From Thereva unica (Eukaryota > Arthropoda > Insecta > Diptera > Therevidae): DNA of 64,000 bases. This document shows positions 10,885 to 23,399 of this stretch, piece by piece. The position numbers were made by a program, and so were the translations under genes. The notes beneath the pieces were generated by a model, which made no database searches, was not told where the DNA came from, and saw nothing but the letters and a program-made list of their open reading frames with translations. Each line of letters opens with the position of its first letter. Position 1 is the first letter of the stretch. The stretch lies in the NCBI GenBank assembly GCA_949987705.1, contig OX465283.1, positions 132,582,101 to 132,646,100 of the forward strand. Direction: 5' to 3'.

Positions 10885-12810
10885 ATATGTATTTGAAACT
10901 AGGTAAATGTTTTTGTATGCAATAAATCATTTATCTTACAATATACGAGTATACTCTAATTATAAACAAGATCATAAAATACAAAAAAAAATATTAAGAA
11001 TAATTTATTTTATATAAATCATCGTCCATTAACAATCTTTAAAAGCAACCTCGTAACATAAAAATCATAAAAAATAATATTCACACCTATTAACACGAAT
11101 TAGGTATCCTACCGGAATGCCAAAATAATCTCCTCCCATTGTCATGCAGATCACAGAAGTACAATACGAAAATCATTCGAACGAAACCTGCTATTGTCAT
11201 CGTAAAGCGAAGATATAGCGCTCCTAACAAGACGTTAAAAGCTTTGTTTTTATCAAGAATGAAAATTTTGTAATCACCAGAAACCGTCGAGGTTCATGTC
11301 CCATGCCCGTTCCAAAAGTTTGATTCAATTTTTATCATTTTATTCTCTTGGATAACAAGCACTTAGCCACGGAACCACGGCGCAGGATTAATCCGCTTCA
11401 CACATACAATGTTTTTTTTTTTGGTTGGTTAAAAATTAAAAAAATATAAATTCCAGCACCGACAGAGGACAGCTTAAGATTAGGATAATTAACCGAGAAA
11501 CCGGGTGGAGATAGATGGCCACTCGGTTGGCCATCTTCACCAGCCTCGTCTCCGGCTCGTAAAGCCCTTTTTAGTGCCGTAACCGAACGTAACCGAAATT
11601 AAATTTTATAATACGCCCGGAGGGTCGTAAAACGTCTCTTCCAACCTGATCAAAAGACAGTAAATTATTGGAAATTTATAACTGCTCGATGATTACCAAT
11701 AAAAAATCAATGCGCCCTTATTAGAGGTGAAGAATGTCGTTTTGTCCGGACGAACAACGAACGTATGCTGGCACTCGTCAGTCCATGACCTAAAATCCCT
11801 CAGCTTGGAGGCGCGTTGCATGCTGATTGATACTCGCCCAGAGCCAGATCTTGTCTACCGAGGGGCGCTTTTCACGGCCCGCACTTGGGCAGTTATTTTG
11901 TATAAGGCCCCAACTACAGTGCGATGGAGCGATGGAAACACTACAATTCAAGGGGATTCTTCCACATTTTCTTAAAGGCAGAGAAAGAGCCTGATTCGAG
12001 CTGCCTGATAGAACTGCATCACATTTCGTGATCCGTTTTAATTAAACGCTATCAGATTTCGTTCAAGCGATCCATTTGGACCAGGAAATATTAAATTTCG
12101 CATCACGCCTTTCCATCTTTCACTTTAAGATTTCGCAGCAAAACGCTAACCTGAAATCTCTCCTTGCGGCGTGTCTAGCGGAGGCTCCAAAGGGCCAAAC
12201 AGAATCCCATTTTCTTAGAAAAAAATAAAACTCCAAAACTCCTCTTCGATGGAAGTCCACTTCTCTATGGCTCTGCCGAGGTGAGGTGATAGCGTGAAGT
12301 GAATGGGATCTCTCGTTGGTGGTAGATGGTCCGTAGTTAATATCCGACAAGTGCAGCACGAACTTTATCGAGGATAACGAGAGATAATTTCTCAAGCTGA
12401 CTACAGCCTCTTGGTCTGAGCCAAACTTAATTTGTTTCAAGTTGCGTGTTCATTGTGTGCAATAAACTGTAGCCCCGATACGTAGCCGAGATTTGCGGGG
12501 TTATCTGGAAATTTTGGCGTTTCAAACATAATAATATTTTTGCAAATCTTGCGCTATCCAGAGTAAAATCGGTGCCATTGTGGTGGAAGCTGGCACGGCA
12601 CACCTTTGGAGATATCATTTATGGAAGGATTGTTTGATGGAAGTTCATTGTACAGACGTATCTTGGGTGGCGTTTTGTTTGGTGAAAGATATTCTAACAA
12701 TTGAGATTTCTTCAACCTCTGTTCGATTGATAAACATTCGCGAGATTTAACTAATCTACCTTTAAAATTATAGAGCGTAGAAACGATAGCATTTCCCAAG
12801 ATAAACTACT
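10885..12810. other. No recognisable gene
   Basis: AT-rich to about 11450, then more balanced composition to 12800. Several 60-106-residue open frames occur on both strands (for example 11727-11975 plus, 12120-12440 minus), but none shows a domain, signal or family resemblance that I can support. Confidence 0.4.
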
Positions 12811-12814
12811 GGAA

Positions 12815-13625
12815 AATAAAGAATAATAGAGTTACCCCTTCTAACTCAGAAGGTGCACTTCTCAGCAGGGCTGAGAAACATTTACCACTGCAGTCGTGGC
12901 TCAGCTGAGACATGCAAACATAAAATATTAGATAACATAAAAGAACACAAAACATCAAACAGAGAAGCATGCAAAAACAAAAAGGGAGTGGGGCAGGAAG
13001 TCACGCCAAATTAAGAAGCGTCCTTTTAAGGATAGCTCCACTACTTAGCAGGCTAAACACACTCCTATATTTGTTAGTATTTATGAGCATGCGATTAACT
13101 GGTTCGAGCATGCCATAATTAATATTAGAGGAATAAATGTGCAGGAGAGGATCACCTCTCAGGTTGTAGTTATTCACTCTAAAAGACGTGCGGCTTCTTA
13201 AGAAACCTGAGTCCACCTTATCATTCATCAGCCGATGAACGAATATAACGTGAGCGACCTCGCGACGCTTATGGAGAGAGCTTATGTTAAGTAATTTAAG
13301 TCTGCTCTCATAAGGCGGAAGAATAAGTGGGTCATCCCACGGGAGATGGCTGAGTGCAAACCGGACAAACTTCCTTTGAACCGATTCGATTCTACCAACA
13401 TGGGAGGAGTAGAAAGGAGACCATACCTGGGAGGCGTATTCAAGCAAAGGCCTAGCCAAGGATACGTACAAGTATTTAGTTATGAGAGGGTTGTTGAATT
13501 CCTTTGACCATCTTTTTATAAATCCCAGGACTGAATTGCCCTTGGAGGAGATATAATTGATGTGGGTGCAGAAATACAACTTACTTTCTAACCTAACCCC
13601 TAGATCGATAAAGATGTAGGTAAAG
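12815..13625 (-). pseudogene. 5'-truncated LINE: reverse transcriptase C-terminal part and 3' UTR
   Basis: An open frame from 13579 to 13001 (192 residues), extendable upstream to about 13615 through DLGVRLESKLYF, encodes the region after the RT palm. It includes the thumb-like segment with GNSVLGFIKRWSKEF and the block LARPLLEYASQVWSPFYSSH followed by RIESVQRKFVRFAL, typical of CR1/Jockey-type ORF2. It stops at 13001 after LLNLA. The downstream minus-strand sequence to about 12815 would be its 3' UTR. The whole 5' part of the element is missing, as expected for a truncated retrotransposition product. This is the longest uninterrupted retroelement frame in the window, suggesting a fairly recent insertion. 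Confidence 0.85.
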
Positions 13626-13710
13626 ACGAGATCCCTCCGAAGGATCTAGGAGGGAATACATTTCGCGCTGAAAAAGCACTGTTTTGTTACCGCACTCAAA
13701 AAAGATTTTA

Positions 13711-13760
13711 CATAGGCATATGACAGATAACATAGGCATATGACAGACAGATGACAGATC
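13711..13760. repeat. 20-bp tandem duplication
   Basis: The unit CATAGGCATATGACAGATAA occurs twice in a row, followed by a partial GACAGATGACAGAT extension. Confidence 0.7.
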
Positions 13761-14059
13761 CAAAATTTATAGAAACACAAAAGGGGTTGGCTATCTCGAA
13801 CAAGCTTTGATTTTCAGTACTTTTGTCATAACGTATCTTCAGCTTAACATAATATTCAACGAAATGAATTTCTTCAAAATACTGCATTAATTCGTGTGGC
13901 TCAATTTGACTCGAAATAGCGACAACCTAGACAATTTGAATAAGAGGAACAAATGTAAGACCGAAGATGTGTACAAGGAAAAATATTGAAGAGGGTAATC
14001 GAACCATAGCACGCCCTGGCCCTATCTCAAGGGTCGTGGGCTCCGTTTCAGCCCAAAAA

Positions 14060-14485
14060 CATGGTCTCTCTAACGCCTTTACTTTTTGGGTCTGATTAAT
14101 ACGGCTGCATAATTGTCTTGCCTCTTCAGAAGATTTCCCTTGATTGCATCTTTCATTTTCTTCTTTTTCTAAAATGCAGGACTCGGGCCTCTCGACGTCT
14201 CCTCTTCCAGTCGTTGCTACGTCTTGCTAGCCATCTCCAAATTGTTATACGAGTTTCCGTATATCTTCTACCTCGTCATTCATCTACCAATTTCTTGGTC
14301 GTCCCACACTTCTCCTTCCTGAAGGTCTACCATTAAAAATCGTGGGTAGCATTCTATCTTCTGAAGCTCGTAGAACGTGTCCGAGCCATCGTAGTCTATT
14401 CAATCTTAAGCTCTTCGTTTGTTTTAATTCGCCATTCGTTCTACACGGACTTAGCTCATACGCGCTTTTGCTTTTTTTCATATAG
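14060..14485 (-). pseudogene. RTE-like LINE, 3' end of ORF2
   Basis: On the minus strand the frame beginning at 14481 reads SPCRTNGELKQ, then LRLNRLRWLGHVLRASEDR and PSGRRSVGRPRNW. These match the C-terminal signature of RTE-type ORF2 (R.RWLGHV.RM.., then GRRS.GRPR..W). After a stop the same sense continues with DEVEDIRKL-like residues and loses similarity near 14060. Only the last part of the element is present. Confidence 0.72.
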
Positions 14486-14489
14486 AGTT

Positions 14490-15562
14490 TAATGGCTTTT
14501 TCTGGAAAAAGGCTGGTTTTTAAACGTGTTTTTAATGTATTAAATCAAACCTTAGACATATTTCATGAAAATGGGGTTGTAGAGCAACTCTTTGCGAAGA
14601 ATTTAGGCTTATCAAAAAATTCTAGGATCACTATGGGCCTTGGTCAACCTTTTTTCGTGAAACAGATGTTTTTACAATTTTGACATTAACTCAAAAAGTT
14701 ACTATTATTTTTTCATGAAAATTTTATTGTTTCGCCCAATTTGACGCAAAATTTTATCGCGACGCGTTGTTCTTGATTTCGTTTTTCCATTTTCGTGACG
14801 AGCACCACGAACACACGTTTACTCAACACGGCAGAGCAGGCGAACTAAACAAGCTAGAGCGATGGCAAATATATCAAATGAAGAGGGGAAGGATGCCGAG
14901 AGAAGGGAAAGGGAATTTCAAGGTCGCAAGGTTACCACAATCGCGGCAATATCAGTCTCATTACTTAATTGTCACACCTCGTATTATATCAGAGCTATTT
15001 AAAACTTATAACTGTATACCCTAAGTTTTTCAACCCTATCCGACTAGCATTTAAAAAGGGGGTTGGCTTATGCACCATGTGGACCCCATATGGCAAATGA
15101 AGGCCATGTCGAAAAAGGGTTCTCCCCTAGTTTCCTCATGAACACCATGTGATCAGATGTGAGGTATGTCTGATCAGTTTCTCTATAATGGGACAATCCT
15201 GCTTTATTGCTTTTAATAGCTTTAAGATTTAGTTTTATTCATGCAAAGCCTTAGTTGTTGCTGTATTGTTTCATATTTCAGGTGATTATGTTGGTGGCCG
15301 TGAAAGAAAGCATTCTCAATAGACCGCTTCTGGCTCGATTACAGAGGTCAAGCAGTATTGGACGTGGTCAGTACTCAGTTGGGGTACCACAATGGTAAAA
15401 AGATATTCGCGTATATAGGCATAAAGCATTCGACACCGTCGCAGTTGCTTTTCACAAATCCACCCCGAAATTCTCAATTTTTTTTCACTCGGGACATTTT
15501 CACGGGGCATTCCTTATGAAGATGCGCCAAAGAGGTAAGGCCTAAGATGCCGTCTAAGGACT
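14490..15562. other. No recognisable gene
   Basis: Several short open frames (for example 14767-15024 plus, 15316-15510 minus) with no recognisable domain. No terminal repeats were seen. Confidence 0.4.
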
Positions 15563-15565
15563 TTA

Positions 15566-15696
15566 GGCTGGTCGTCCACTGGAAGCGTATTCGAGCGGCT
15601 TCGCGCTACGGCCATACATATGAGCGGCTACAAGCGGCTCATTTGTATGGCCGAAGCGCGTAGCCGCTCGAATACGCTTCCAGTGGACGACCAGCC
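15566..15696. mobile_element. 131-bp near-perfect hairpin MITE
   Basis: Two GC-rich arms of about 60 bp are inverse complements from GGCTGGTCGTCCACTGGAAG inward to the centre near 15630, with only a few mismatches. TTA lies on both sides (15563-15565 and 15697-15699), so this is a complete insertion with a 3-bp TTA duplication as in PIF/Harbinger-derived MITEs. It has essentially no loop and stands out in base composition from the AT-rich surroundings. Confidence 0.88.
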
Positions 15697-15699
15697 TTA

Positions 15700-18530
15700 T
15701 AGGGCCATCCGGGGTCTAGTGGGCTAGTGTCGTAGTGTTTCTATCTACATCTCACCAAGGGGGGGGGGGAAGGCGAAAAATCGCTAAAAATACCTCACGC
15801 AATTAATAGGCTACCCTAAGCAGAAGGGTAAGTTCTTTCAGCCGTTCTGGCTTACAAAGTTGAGTGAAGGGAGATGTAGTCTGTCAATAGGTCCTAACAA
15901 TGTCCCTGGATTCGATATGTTATTATAAGAGAGAAAGAAAGCTCACCCTTGTACCCTCTAAGCTCTCAATTTTGCGCGCCCTAAAGTTTAGTTTTTTGTT
16001 TACAAATAAAACAACTTGACTCAGAAACAATTCTCCGCAGAAACATATCCGAACTCGTACGTCATCTTTGAATTCCAACGTATATCAATATCCTTGAAAT
16101 TCCTCTTATCCTCTTATATTCTCCCAACTAATTATAGCAGTAGACATTGCACCATGGTGGAATGATATGAGTGGCTAAATAATGCAAAGTTTTGTTCAAG
16201 TTTGGCTATTTTCTTATATGTTTATTTACCTCGACTCATACCACAAGTTGTTATATCTAAAGTTGCTACTTTATTCGGAAACTAAATTGCTTGTATACTA
16301 CTACACCAGTATGGGAGATAAAGTCACGATACTGTCAACCAATGAGAGATTTTAAATGGCTACAGACACACCCCATACGTAATAACTGTCTTTTCAACGA
16401 CGATCATTTACTCTGTACAATTTTCAATGTGAGAGTTTCACAACCCAAAGCTTTAACGAATTTGTGCATATATTTTTGCATCTGATTCATTCGTTAATTA
16501 TCCACAGAAAGAGAAACATTTCCACAATAATTCCAGGTAAGTAACCTGTGACCTGTGGCCCAATTAATTTCCCACCGAATGTGTTTTCAATTAATTCGCT
16601 CGATTGCTTACAAAACCTCCTGAAAATGTCACCCGACGTTATTTCAGTTGAGAATAAAAAAACCTTTGAAACTGTGAAAAAACACAGCATTTTCTCAGGT
16701 TCTGACTAATTTACCGAACTGGTGACTATTATTCGGCCTGACATTTTCTAATGGAAGCACAGCCACTGGGCGCCCGGTAATCGGAACCGAGCGATCTGTT
16801 GAAAAACTGGAAAACTGAAAACTTTCCAGAGAAGATAGGAGTGGATGCCGTTTGCTATTGAAGCTTCCTATAGACAAAACATGGAGCCACCACTTTAGGG
16901 TTCAGCAAAGGGTCTTGTATGTGTCTCAGGCCCCAAGGGAAATTGAGGTTGGCTCAATTAACATGGAAGTGTTGAAGATAAGGTGGGTAGCAGCACTGAT
17001 CCGATCGTGAGATGTTTTCACTGTCGAGCGATTGCGCCAATTTGATCACTTGCACTGCAACACTCTGGGACGAGGAGAAGATAGAGGATAGATCCCGGGT
17101 AGAGCGCGAAGACAAGGTGATATTTGAGTGATCATAAATAAGAATTAAGCCAATTATGCTCGAGGTCCATAATACAGCAATGCTGGGGAGCACCAAAGAC
17201 AAATTATCCGCTGATTTGTGTCTTCATTGGCATTTGAGGTGCTTCTATGGATGCTGGGAGACATTCACGCCTCACCGAGTATCTTCCGAGCAAATTGTTC
17301 CCGGATTTATGGTATTGGCAGGCTAGATTTATGCCCTAGACTTAATAGTAAACTCTTCCACGGACAAGTAAGTAATTTCTACCTGGCTCAGGTATCCACA
17401 AGGTGGATTCCTTTCTGATTGGAGCCGTAATTGGCAGCAATTTCGCCGAGGCTAGCAATTCATTTACTGTGACCATAGTAAATTTTGTAAAACAAAAACC
17501 GTGATTGGTTATTTAATGGAATGAAAATCTTGAGGGAAAATTTATTCACAAAGGAATTATGCGACAAAATTAGCCAAACCTTAACTCAAAACTGGCTGAC
17601 ATTAATCAAGATTAATTTCAAATTTTCCATCCCCATATTCCCCATTTGGTCTGTCGGTGTAAAAATCATTCTTAAGCTTTATGTTGCATCCATGCTTTCA
17701 TCGCATTTAAAGTAATAATAATAACATTCCGAATCAGGATTTGTTTAAGAGACTCAAGAATGTTCACATGGCAGTTGGCTAATTACGCAAGAGCAAGAAT
17801 GGCATCATCGAGTTTGTTGCAGTTTGTCGCAGTCGCATTATACCAAAACGAGATGCATTTAAATTGCCCAAGGAGTGCATTTGTAACCGACAGAACAATA
17901 CCAGCGAAGAGAGAAGCTGTGCAAACTCTTGTGTTGCCAATTGCATTGTTTCTGACACTTAATTGAGCATCAGGGAGATGCAGGAAAATCCTCCGCCAAC
18001 AATTTTCCCCCGCAATTCCTTATTGTTCACAATTTGAGTTAGTTCCAAAGAGGCAACTATAGCACCTTTAGTGACAACCAATTTTTACTTTTGTTGTTCT
18101 TGTTTAGCGCTTACAAGTTTTGATAAATGGCTAGGTTTACATGAAGAGTGTGCTCGAGAGTGCTGGTTTATGAGATCTGAAATGTGGATTGCTTTAATCC
18201 TTTTTACTGTAAGTGAGTATACAAATAACGCGATATTTTCATATTGTACAACATAGCCATATAAAATCAGTTTTGATTTATTTTATTCCTTCGGTAATTT
18301 TAAAATAAACTTACAAGACTGAGATAGAAATGTTTGATTTTTAAAAATTCTTATCAAAGTTTATCAGAGCACCAAAAAGTTTTGTAGCAGTTTCAAACCT
18401 ACCCAAATACTGGCTTTCTCGGTAGAGTTTGCTAATGCCAAGGCTACTATAGTCGAGTAAGGCACCTTAAATTCATCATCATATCCAATCTGTTTCTTTA
18501 CAAGTTAATGGCCTTACTTACTCACACTAC
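15700..18530. other. Island without repeat signatures
   Basis: No mobile-element termini, LINE motifs or convincing coding frames were found. Short open frames (for example 16291-16485, 16487-16690 and 17218-17418) show nothing recognisable. The mixed composition with AATTAATTCGCTCG-like patches is what fly intergenic or intronic DNA often looks like. It may be single-copy host sequence. Confidence 0.4.
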
Positions 18531-18536
18531 TCTTTC

Positions 18537-18700
18537 CAGAACTCTGCACCGGTTTTATACGGGAACTCAAAGCTTTTGGTTCACCCTTTGTACTTTTTAC
18601 CAGTCTATTATGCCATTCAAGCCTTGGTGCCTATTAGTAATACTAGTTTGTAGGTAGGATAGAATAGAAAAGGATTGGTTAAGCGTGAGGAAGGCGACCG
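18537..18700 (-). mobile_element. LINE 3' tail copy (shared-tail family)
   Basis: The plus strand reads TCACCCTTTGTACTTTTTACCAG, then a CAAGCCTTGGTGC region, TAGTAATACTAGT and GGATAGAATAGAAAAGGATT. This is the complement of the 3' UTR seen at 52.1-52.29 kb. The coding part and poly-A are not clear here. Confidence 0.6.
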
Positions 18701-19616
18701 ACAAAATAGTGTGCAAAATGAAAATCTTACAGTGAATTTTACTCAAAATCTGGAGATGATGTTATCTGAAATAGTACTCCCTAAATTACTCCCTAAGAAT
18801 TAAATAATTCCCGGAGTAAAAACCAAAAAGGCCTTACAGCGAGCGAACATCGGCCGTGTTTGAAACATAGTCCTAGGACATGTGCCGGCATTAGAAGAAT
18901 GTTTGTAGCACTGTACGGCCGTATATTTGGTGAGAAAAACATCATAAAATCTGGTGCTCTGTTTAAATATTAAAAAAATTTATCAACGCACTGCAATTAA
19001 AGGTTTTTTTTTCGATTGGGTTTTTTCTTCTTGAACCACTTAAAATAACAAAATTTCCCACTAAAATATAAACTAACATAAAAAATCAAGTGTCACAAAT
19101 CGACGACTGGCAAACCTGGCTTTCTCATGCTTTGAACAAAAATTACTCAGAAAGATACGACACTGTAATCCTTTCTGTGCGAAGAAAAAGGAAAGTAAAA
19201 ATCTATGATCAACTTCTCTATTCATATACGCACTCCGGAATGGCGAGAGGGCGGAGCAACGGCAAACTACACAAACACATGCAGAGCAGGAAGTACACGA
19301 AAATGGTACATGAATTCACACAAGCAAAATAAAAGTCCAGACGGCACAAAAAATTGCGGAGAAGAGAAATCAGTGCGTCTCTTTCGCACTTCGTGAAATA
19401 ACATTTCTTTATTTACCCTTTCTTTCTTCGATTTTTGTTTTGTTTTTAAATTGAATTTTATCTCGCTTGCACCTTGTCGATTGATATATTCACTCGCAAG
19501 GGAGCTTATGGGAAATTTTGAGAGTGTCGTATCTTTGTGGGTAATCTTTGCTTTGAACCTGCGAGTACATATCTTCTAAATGGAGTCACTCAAGTTTCTG
19601 TTACTACGTATATAAG

Positions 19617-20307
19617 ATGAGTTGAACTCAGATTGAGCCCAAGTCAACTTTTTTTTTATGTGAAAGATTAAAGTCTCAGGAAAGGCTCTTTATACTGTTG
19701 ACAGTCTATTTTCTTCGTTTAGAGTGCAATGTCGAACAGCAGCCCTAGTCGCGGAGGAAGAAACTGCCACACCCGCGATATTTTTTAGTGCACCTACTCC
19801 CAACCATTACCATCGCGACTTTGACATCGGGATATCGAGAAACAACTCGTTGGAGTGTTATGCTTCCTGAAACGAGTTAAATCTCATCAGCCAACCGATG
19901 ACATGCGCTTTGGTGGTGCCGGAAGGGCTAAGGAAGGCTATGACAGGAGGAGGAATCTGGAATCTAAAGAAGGAAGAAGAAAGAAGGAAAGTTATGTAAG
20001 TGGGAAAGTAGAAAAGGCGAAGGACTGAGATTCGGGGGCTGGCCGGGATTCGAACCCGGGACCTCTGGGATGGCAGCCAGACGCCTTACTCCCTAGGCTA
20101 CCGAGGCCCAAAACTAGATCAGCGATTCGAGTTAAATAAGGATCGACTGAACTCGACTCAACTCTGCTAGCTGGCTTGAGTTGAAGCTATGCATATAGGC
20201 GCGAGTTCAGTAATTTAGTAGTTGAATTTAGTTGACAGCAGCACCTCTGTGTTTGTTTGTGATTTTTGTGGCGACTCGAAAATTTAACTCAGCCTTAGCT
20301 CAACTAT
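19617..20307. mobile_element. Possible inverted-repeat element hosting a SINE
   Basis: A weak inverted repeat lies outside the SINE: GAGTTGAACTCAGATTGAG at 19619 against the complement of CAGCCTTAGCTCAACTA near 20290. If real, it is a small DNA element into which the SINE at 19649-20109 inserted. The similarity of the ends is only moderate. Confidence 0.35.
19649..20109 (-). mobile_element. tRNA-derived SINE (full-length copy)
   Basis: On the minus strand the head at about 20036-20109 starts GGGCCTCGGTAGCCTAGGGA (A-box-like), then a TCCCAGAGGTCCCGGGTTCG region with the B box. A body of about 330 bp follows, and then a 3' end AGACTTTAATCTTTCACATA with an A-run (plus-strand T-run 19649-19657). 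It is one of five copies or part-copies in the window and the least interrupted alongside those at 42.6 and 56.05 kb. Confidence 0.85.
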
Positions 20308-20738
20308 TCATTTCAAATATATCGAACTATTTTTTTTCAAATATATCGAGAAATCACTCCTGAAAATATTAGCCTCAACTACGCGAAGTCGGACAAAGGA
20401 TCTTATAATGTCTGATGACGTATACAAGTAGCGAAAAAGGCGGTATGAGTATTTTAAATCTTTAAAACGGCGATAATTTATAATATTATTTTTGTAGACA
20501 ATGGCAATACCTACAAACTTTGTAAGAACTTTTTTATGATAAGACTTAGCGTTTAAGAGATATTTGCAATACACTAATTTTTTCATCTTTGGAATAAATT
20601 TTTTTGGTCCCTCCGATTGTTGGCGCAATGCGACATTTCATTTATAATGATTTTTTTAAGTGTTGTTCCAATTTTTAGCTATTCCCGATTTTTGCGGCAG
20701 TTGAATGTCTATTTTGACGTAACTATGCCTGTCTGTCA

Positions 20739-20870
20739 AGAGTATAAAATAAAACCTGTGTACACCTGCATATCAATGCAACAAATGGACTGAAAGGGTT
20801 AAAATGAATGTGTTCCTGTGTGCCTTGATATTCGTGGGTTGGGTTTGGGGGTGGGATATACAACTATCAT
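20739..20870 (+). promoter_or_regulatory. TATA-like promoter before a short secretory-like frame
   Basis: GAGTATAAAATAAAACC at about 20739 is a strong TATA match. About 30 nt downstream lies an initiator-like ATATCAATGC, then ATG at 20804 opening MNVFLCALIFVGWVWGWDIQ, hydrophobic like a signal peptide, with a stop two codons later. A +1 shift would continue into the open frame ending at 21058. It could be the start of a decayed secreted-protein gene or chance. No splice site was convincing. Confidence 0.3.
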
Positions 20871-20984
20871 AGAAGAAGATATCTCTAGGTATAACAAATT
20901 GAAGACTTCAAGAGAGGGACCGACAATCCTGAAGGACGATGTGCACGAAGCAAAGGTCAATAACAGACATTGGAGCTATTTATT

Positions 20985-21115
20985 ATTTTTGGGTGCAGGT
21001 ATACACGCTCATACCAAGAGTAGTAGGACATTTTTGAAGTGGAACATTTCAATGAATTGAGCCGTCAGTACAATTTACCGTCGTGTAAGGGACAAATGTA
21101 CTGCCCAGGATAACT
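20985..21115. repeat. Dispersed repeat, copy 1
   Basis: The segment containing AGGACATTTTTGAAG, CAGTACAATTTACCGTCGTG and TAAGGGACAAATGTAC is repeated in diverged form at 26950-27050 in the same orientation. Superfamily unknown. Confidence 0.55.
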
Positions 21116-21179
21116 CCTGCTCAAGTCTTACCGTATGGAATTTATTAATCAGGAAGTTCATAGAGCTATTGTAACTATG

Positions 21180-22591
21180 TACATACATACACTCCGTGAC
21201 AACTGTTTAACATCACCCAATTTTTTCCAGTTTTATAAAATTGGTTAATTCCAGAAATCTAGGCTTGTAATATGTGTTGACCTGAGCAATTGGTAAACTT
21301 TTTCCGAAATAACAATAAAGTTAAATTACACTGAGAAATTCTTAAAATTTTTTTTTCTAAATTTTGCCCATATACACTGCGACAACTGTTTAACCTCATC
21401 TCATTTGTGTTAACGTATCGGAGGGTTAAGACTATCTAGAGCCAGTGATTTAATTTAAAGTTATTTTAGCAGTGTTTTTTATTTAAAATGGGAAAAGGAA
21501 AAATACTGACCGCAGAAGAATTTGGCAAAAAGCAGCTAGTGAGGAAGGCTTATCAAATAGGAAAATCGCACGGAGAATTGGTAGAAATCCTCGTCTTGAT
21601 AATAATTATGTAAATGATTCCGAGAATTATGGAGGACGTCAAAAAAGAGGAAAGAAAACAGCCACTACAGAAAGAGAACGGCGCAGTTTTTTAACAGAAG
21701 CTTCTAATTCATCGTTGTCAGCTCGGCAAATATAGGAGAAAAATCAGGCAGTTCAGCATCTGTACGCACTATACAGAGAGTAATAAAATCCTCTCCACTG
21801 CTTCAACGTCGACAATTGGAAAAGAAGCCCATGCTAACTCAGCGCCATAAAGAAAATCGGCTTCTATTTGCACAAAACCACATGTCTTGGACCACTGAAT
21901 GGAGATGTCATCTTTTCTGATGGAAAACGTTTTTCATTGGATGGTCCAGAAGGTTTTTGCTATTAGGATCAGAAATTTTTAGCGAGGAGACACAGCCGAA
22001 TAGGAGGTGTAATGATATGGGGGGCTATATCTTACTATGGTCCTGTAGACTTGGTGGTCCTTACCGGCAGACAAACTACAGAAAAGTACAAAGACCTGCT
22101 TTCTGCGACTCAATCTAAAATACAGGAAGTAATAGAAGGTGGTAGATGGATTTTTCAACATGACTACGCAGCAATTCACACAGCCAGAGTGGTCAGAACT
22201 TGGTTTCGGGACGAAAATATTGAAGTTTTGGATTGGTCTTCTTTGTCACCGGACCTTAATATTATCGAAAACTTGTGGGGATGGCTGTCAAGAAGGGCTT
22301 TTTTAAAATGGTCAGCAGTATAGTACCACGGATGAGCTAATAACAGCCATTAAAAATGCCTGGAACGAAGTACCGACATCTTTACTACAAAATTTAAATG
22401 ATTCTCTCCCAAGAAGATTGTTTCAAGTTATAAACCGAAATGGTGAAAAAACAGATTATTGAATAATAAATATTATAGCACTTAGAAACCATTTACACGC
22501 TTGTTTTTTTTTTTTTTAAATTACCTGCTTCATTATTTTACACCAGAATTTGCATGTGAGGTAAACAGTTGTCGCGGAGTGTATGTATGTA
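21180..22591. mobile_element. Tc1/mariner-superfamily element, complete but decayed
   Basis: The ends are inverted: CATACACTCCGTGACAACTG at 21186 and the complement of CATACACTCCGCGACAACTG on the right, both preceded by TACATA-type sequence compatible with a TA duplication. The terminal motif GCGACAACTGTTTAACCTCA recurs internally near 21380, so the left end holds two copies, like the repeated transposase-binding sites of some Tc elements. The interior carries the transposase pseudogene at 21488-22462. Confidence 0.85.
21488..22462 (+). pseudogene. Tc1-like transposase pseudogene
   Basis: The frame starts MGKGKILTAEEFGK, followed by a helix-turn-helix region in shifting frames. Later come DGKRFSLDGPEGF (first catalytic Asp region), GGVMIWGAISYYG, then FQHDYAAIHTA where QDNAPxHTA is usual, and SPDLNIIENLWGWL with the third acidic pair (D..N..EN). 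The longest intact part is 22012-22323. Frameshifts occur near 21540, near 21740 (with a stop) and near 22310, and the C-terminus resumes in another frame ending GEKTDY at 22462. The second catalytic Asp appears retained (HDY), but the multiple frameshifts make it inactive. Confidence 0.85.
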
Positions 22592-23034
22592 TATGTTCTA
22601 AAACGAGCCGTTTTTCATAATTCAACAATTTCAGATACAGACCAATTTTGATTAAATAACATTTCAAACTAAGAACACAATTACAATTTAAAAATTTTGT
22701 CAAGATTATTTTGTCAAAAATAAAAACAGTAATATTTATGATTACGTATAGAAGTAAGTTCCTAGTTCAATTTCACTCGACATATTTTTTCAGAACTGAA
22801 ATAATCCAAACTCATTGAGCTCTTGTGGATGGGGAATGTCCATCATTTCCCCCCTTGAATCCGGCACTGTTCCTCTGTTGACACTTTGAACCACGCAGGA
22901 ATATAGCAGATTTGACAAAATTTTAACGCTACTACTAAAGCCGTGGTTGCATTGAAATTAACGCCCTTGTGCCTACCCGGAAATATTTTGTTCGCAAGGC
23001 AAGAGTACTAGGACGCGCGGCACACTGTCACCGC

Positions 23035-23255
23035 CTACAACCATCCTTTCCAGAACCCTAAAATCTAGGAATTTATTCATTAGTAGGAATAATCTTCCGT
23101 AGTCAGCATTTCTGAACTCGCACACATCTTAGAGACCAAATGTAAGGTTTATCGCCTTCTGCTTGAGGACCTCAAACCTTCCTTAACTGATCTTATCCTC
23201 GTCTATCCTTCAAACTAAGCTAACTACTAGACTTTGCACCATGACTTGAATGACA
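23035..23255 (+). mobile_element. LINE 3' tail copy (shared-tail family)
   Basis: The segment includes TCTAGGAATTTATTCATTAG and GGAATAATCTTCCGTAGTCA, the diverged end of ORF2 (compare RNSFITRTTRLWNNLPKTVF at 52 kb). It continues with TCCTCGTCTATCCTTCAAAC and CTTTGCACCATGACTTGAAT, the common 3' UTR. It is 5'-truncated, and the poly-A is not preserved. Confidence 0.7.
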
Positions 23256-23399
23256 TTACGGACTAATTGCAAAAACGATGATTCCGAAGGCTAGTTTTCC
23301 ACAAGATAAAAATGTGAGTTCCTTCTACTGAAATCTCTTCCATCTCTCTGCTCCATCAAAAACTAATATTGTGGTCTAGAACGAATTATTGATTGTTTT

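Noticed and set aside
11727..11975. Possible transposase fragment
   Set aside because: I tried to match it to Tc1, mariner and LINE motifs on both strands without a convincing block.
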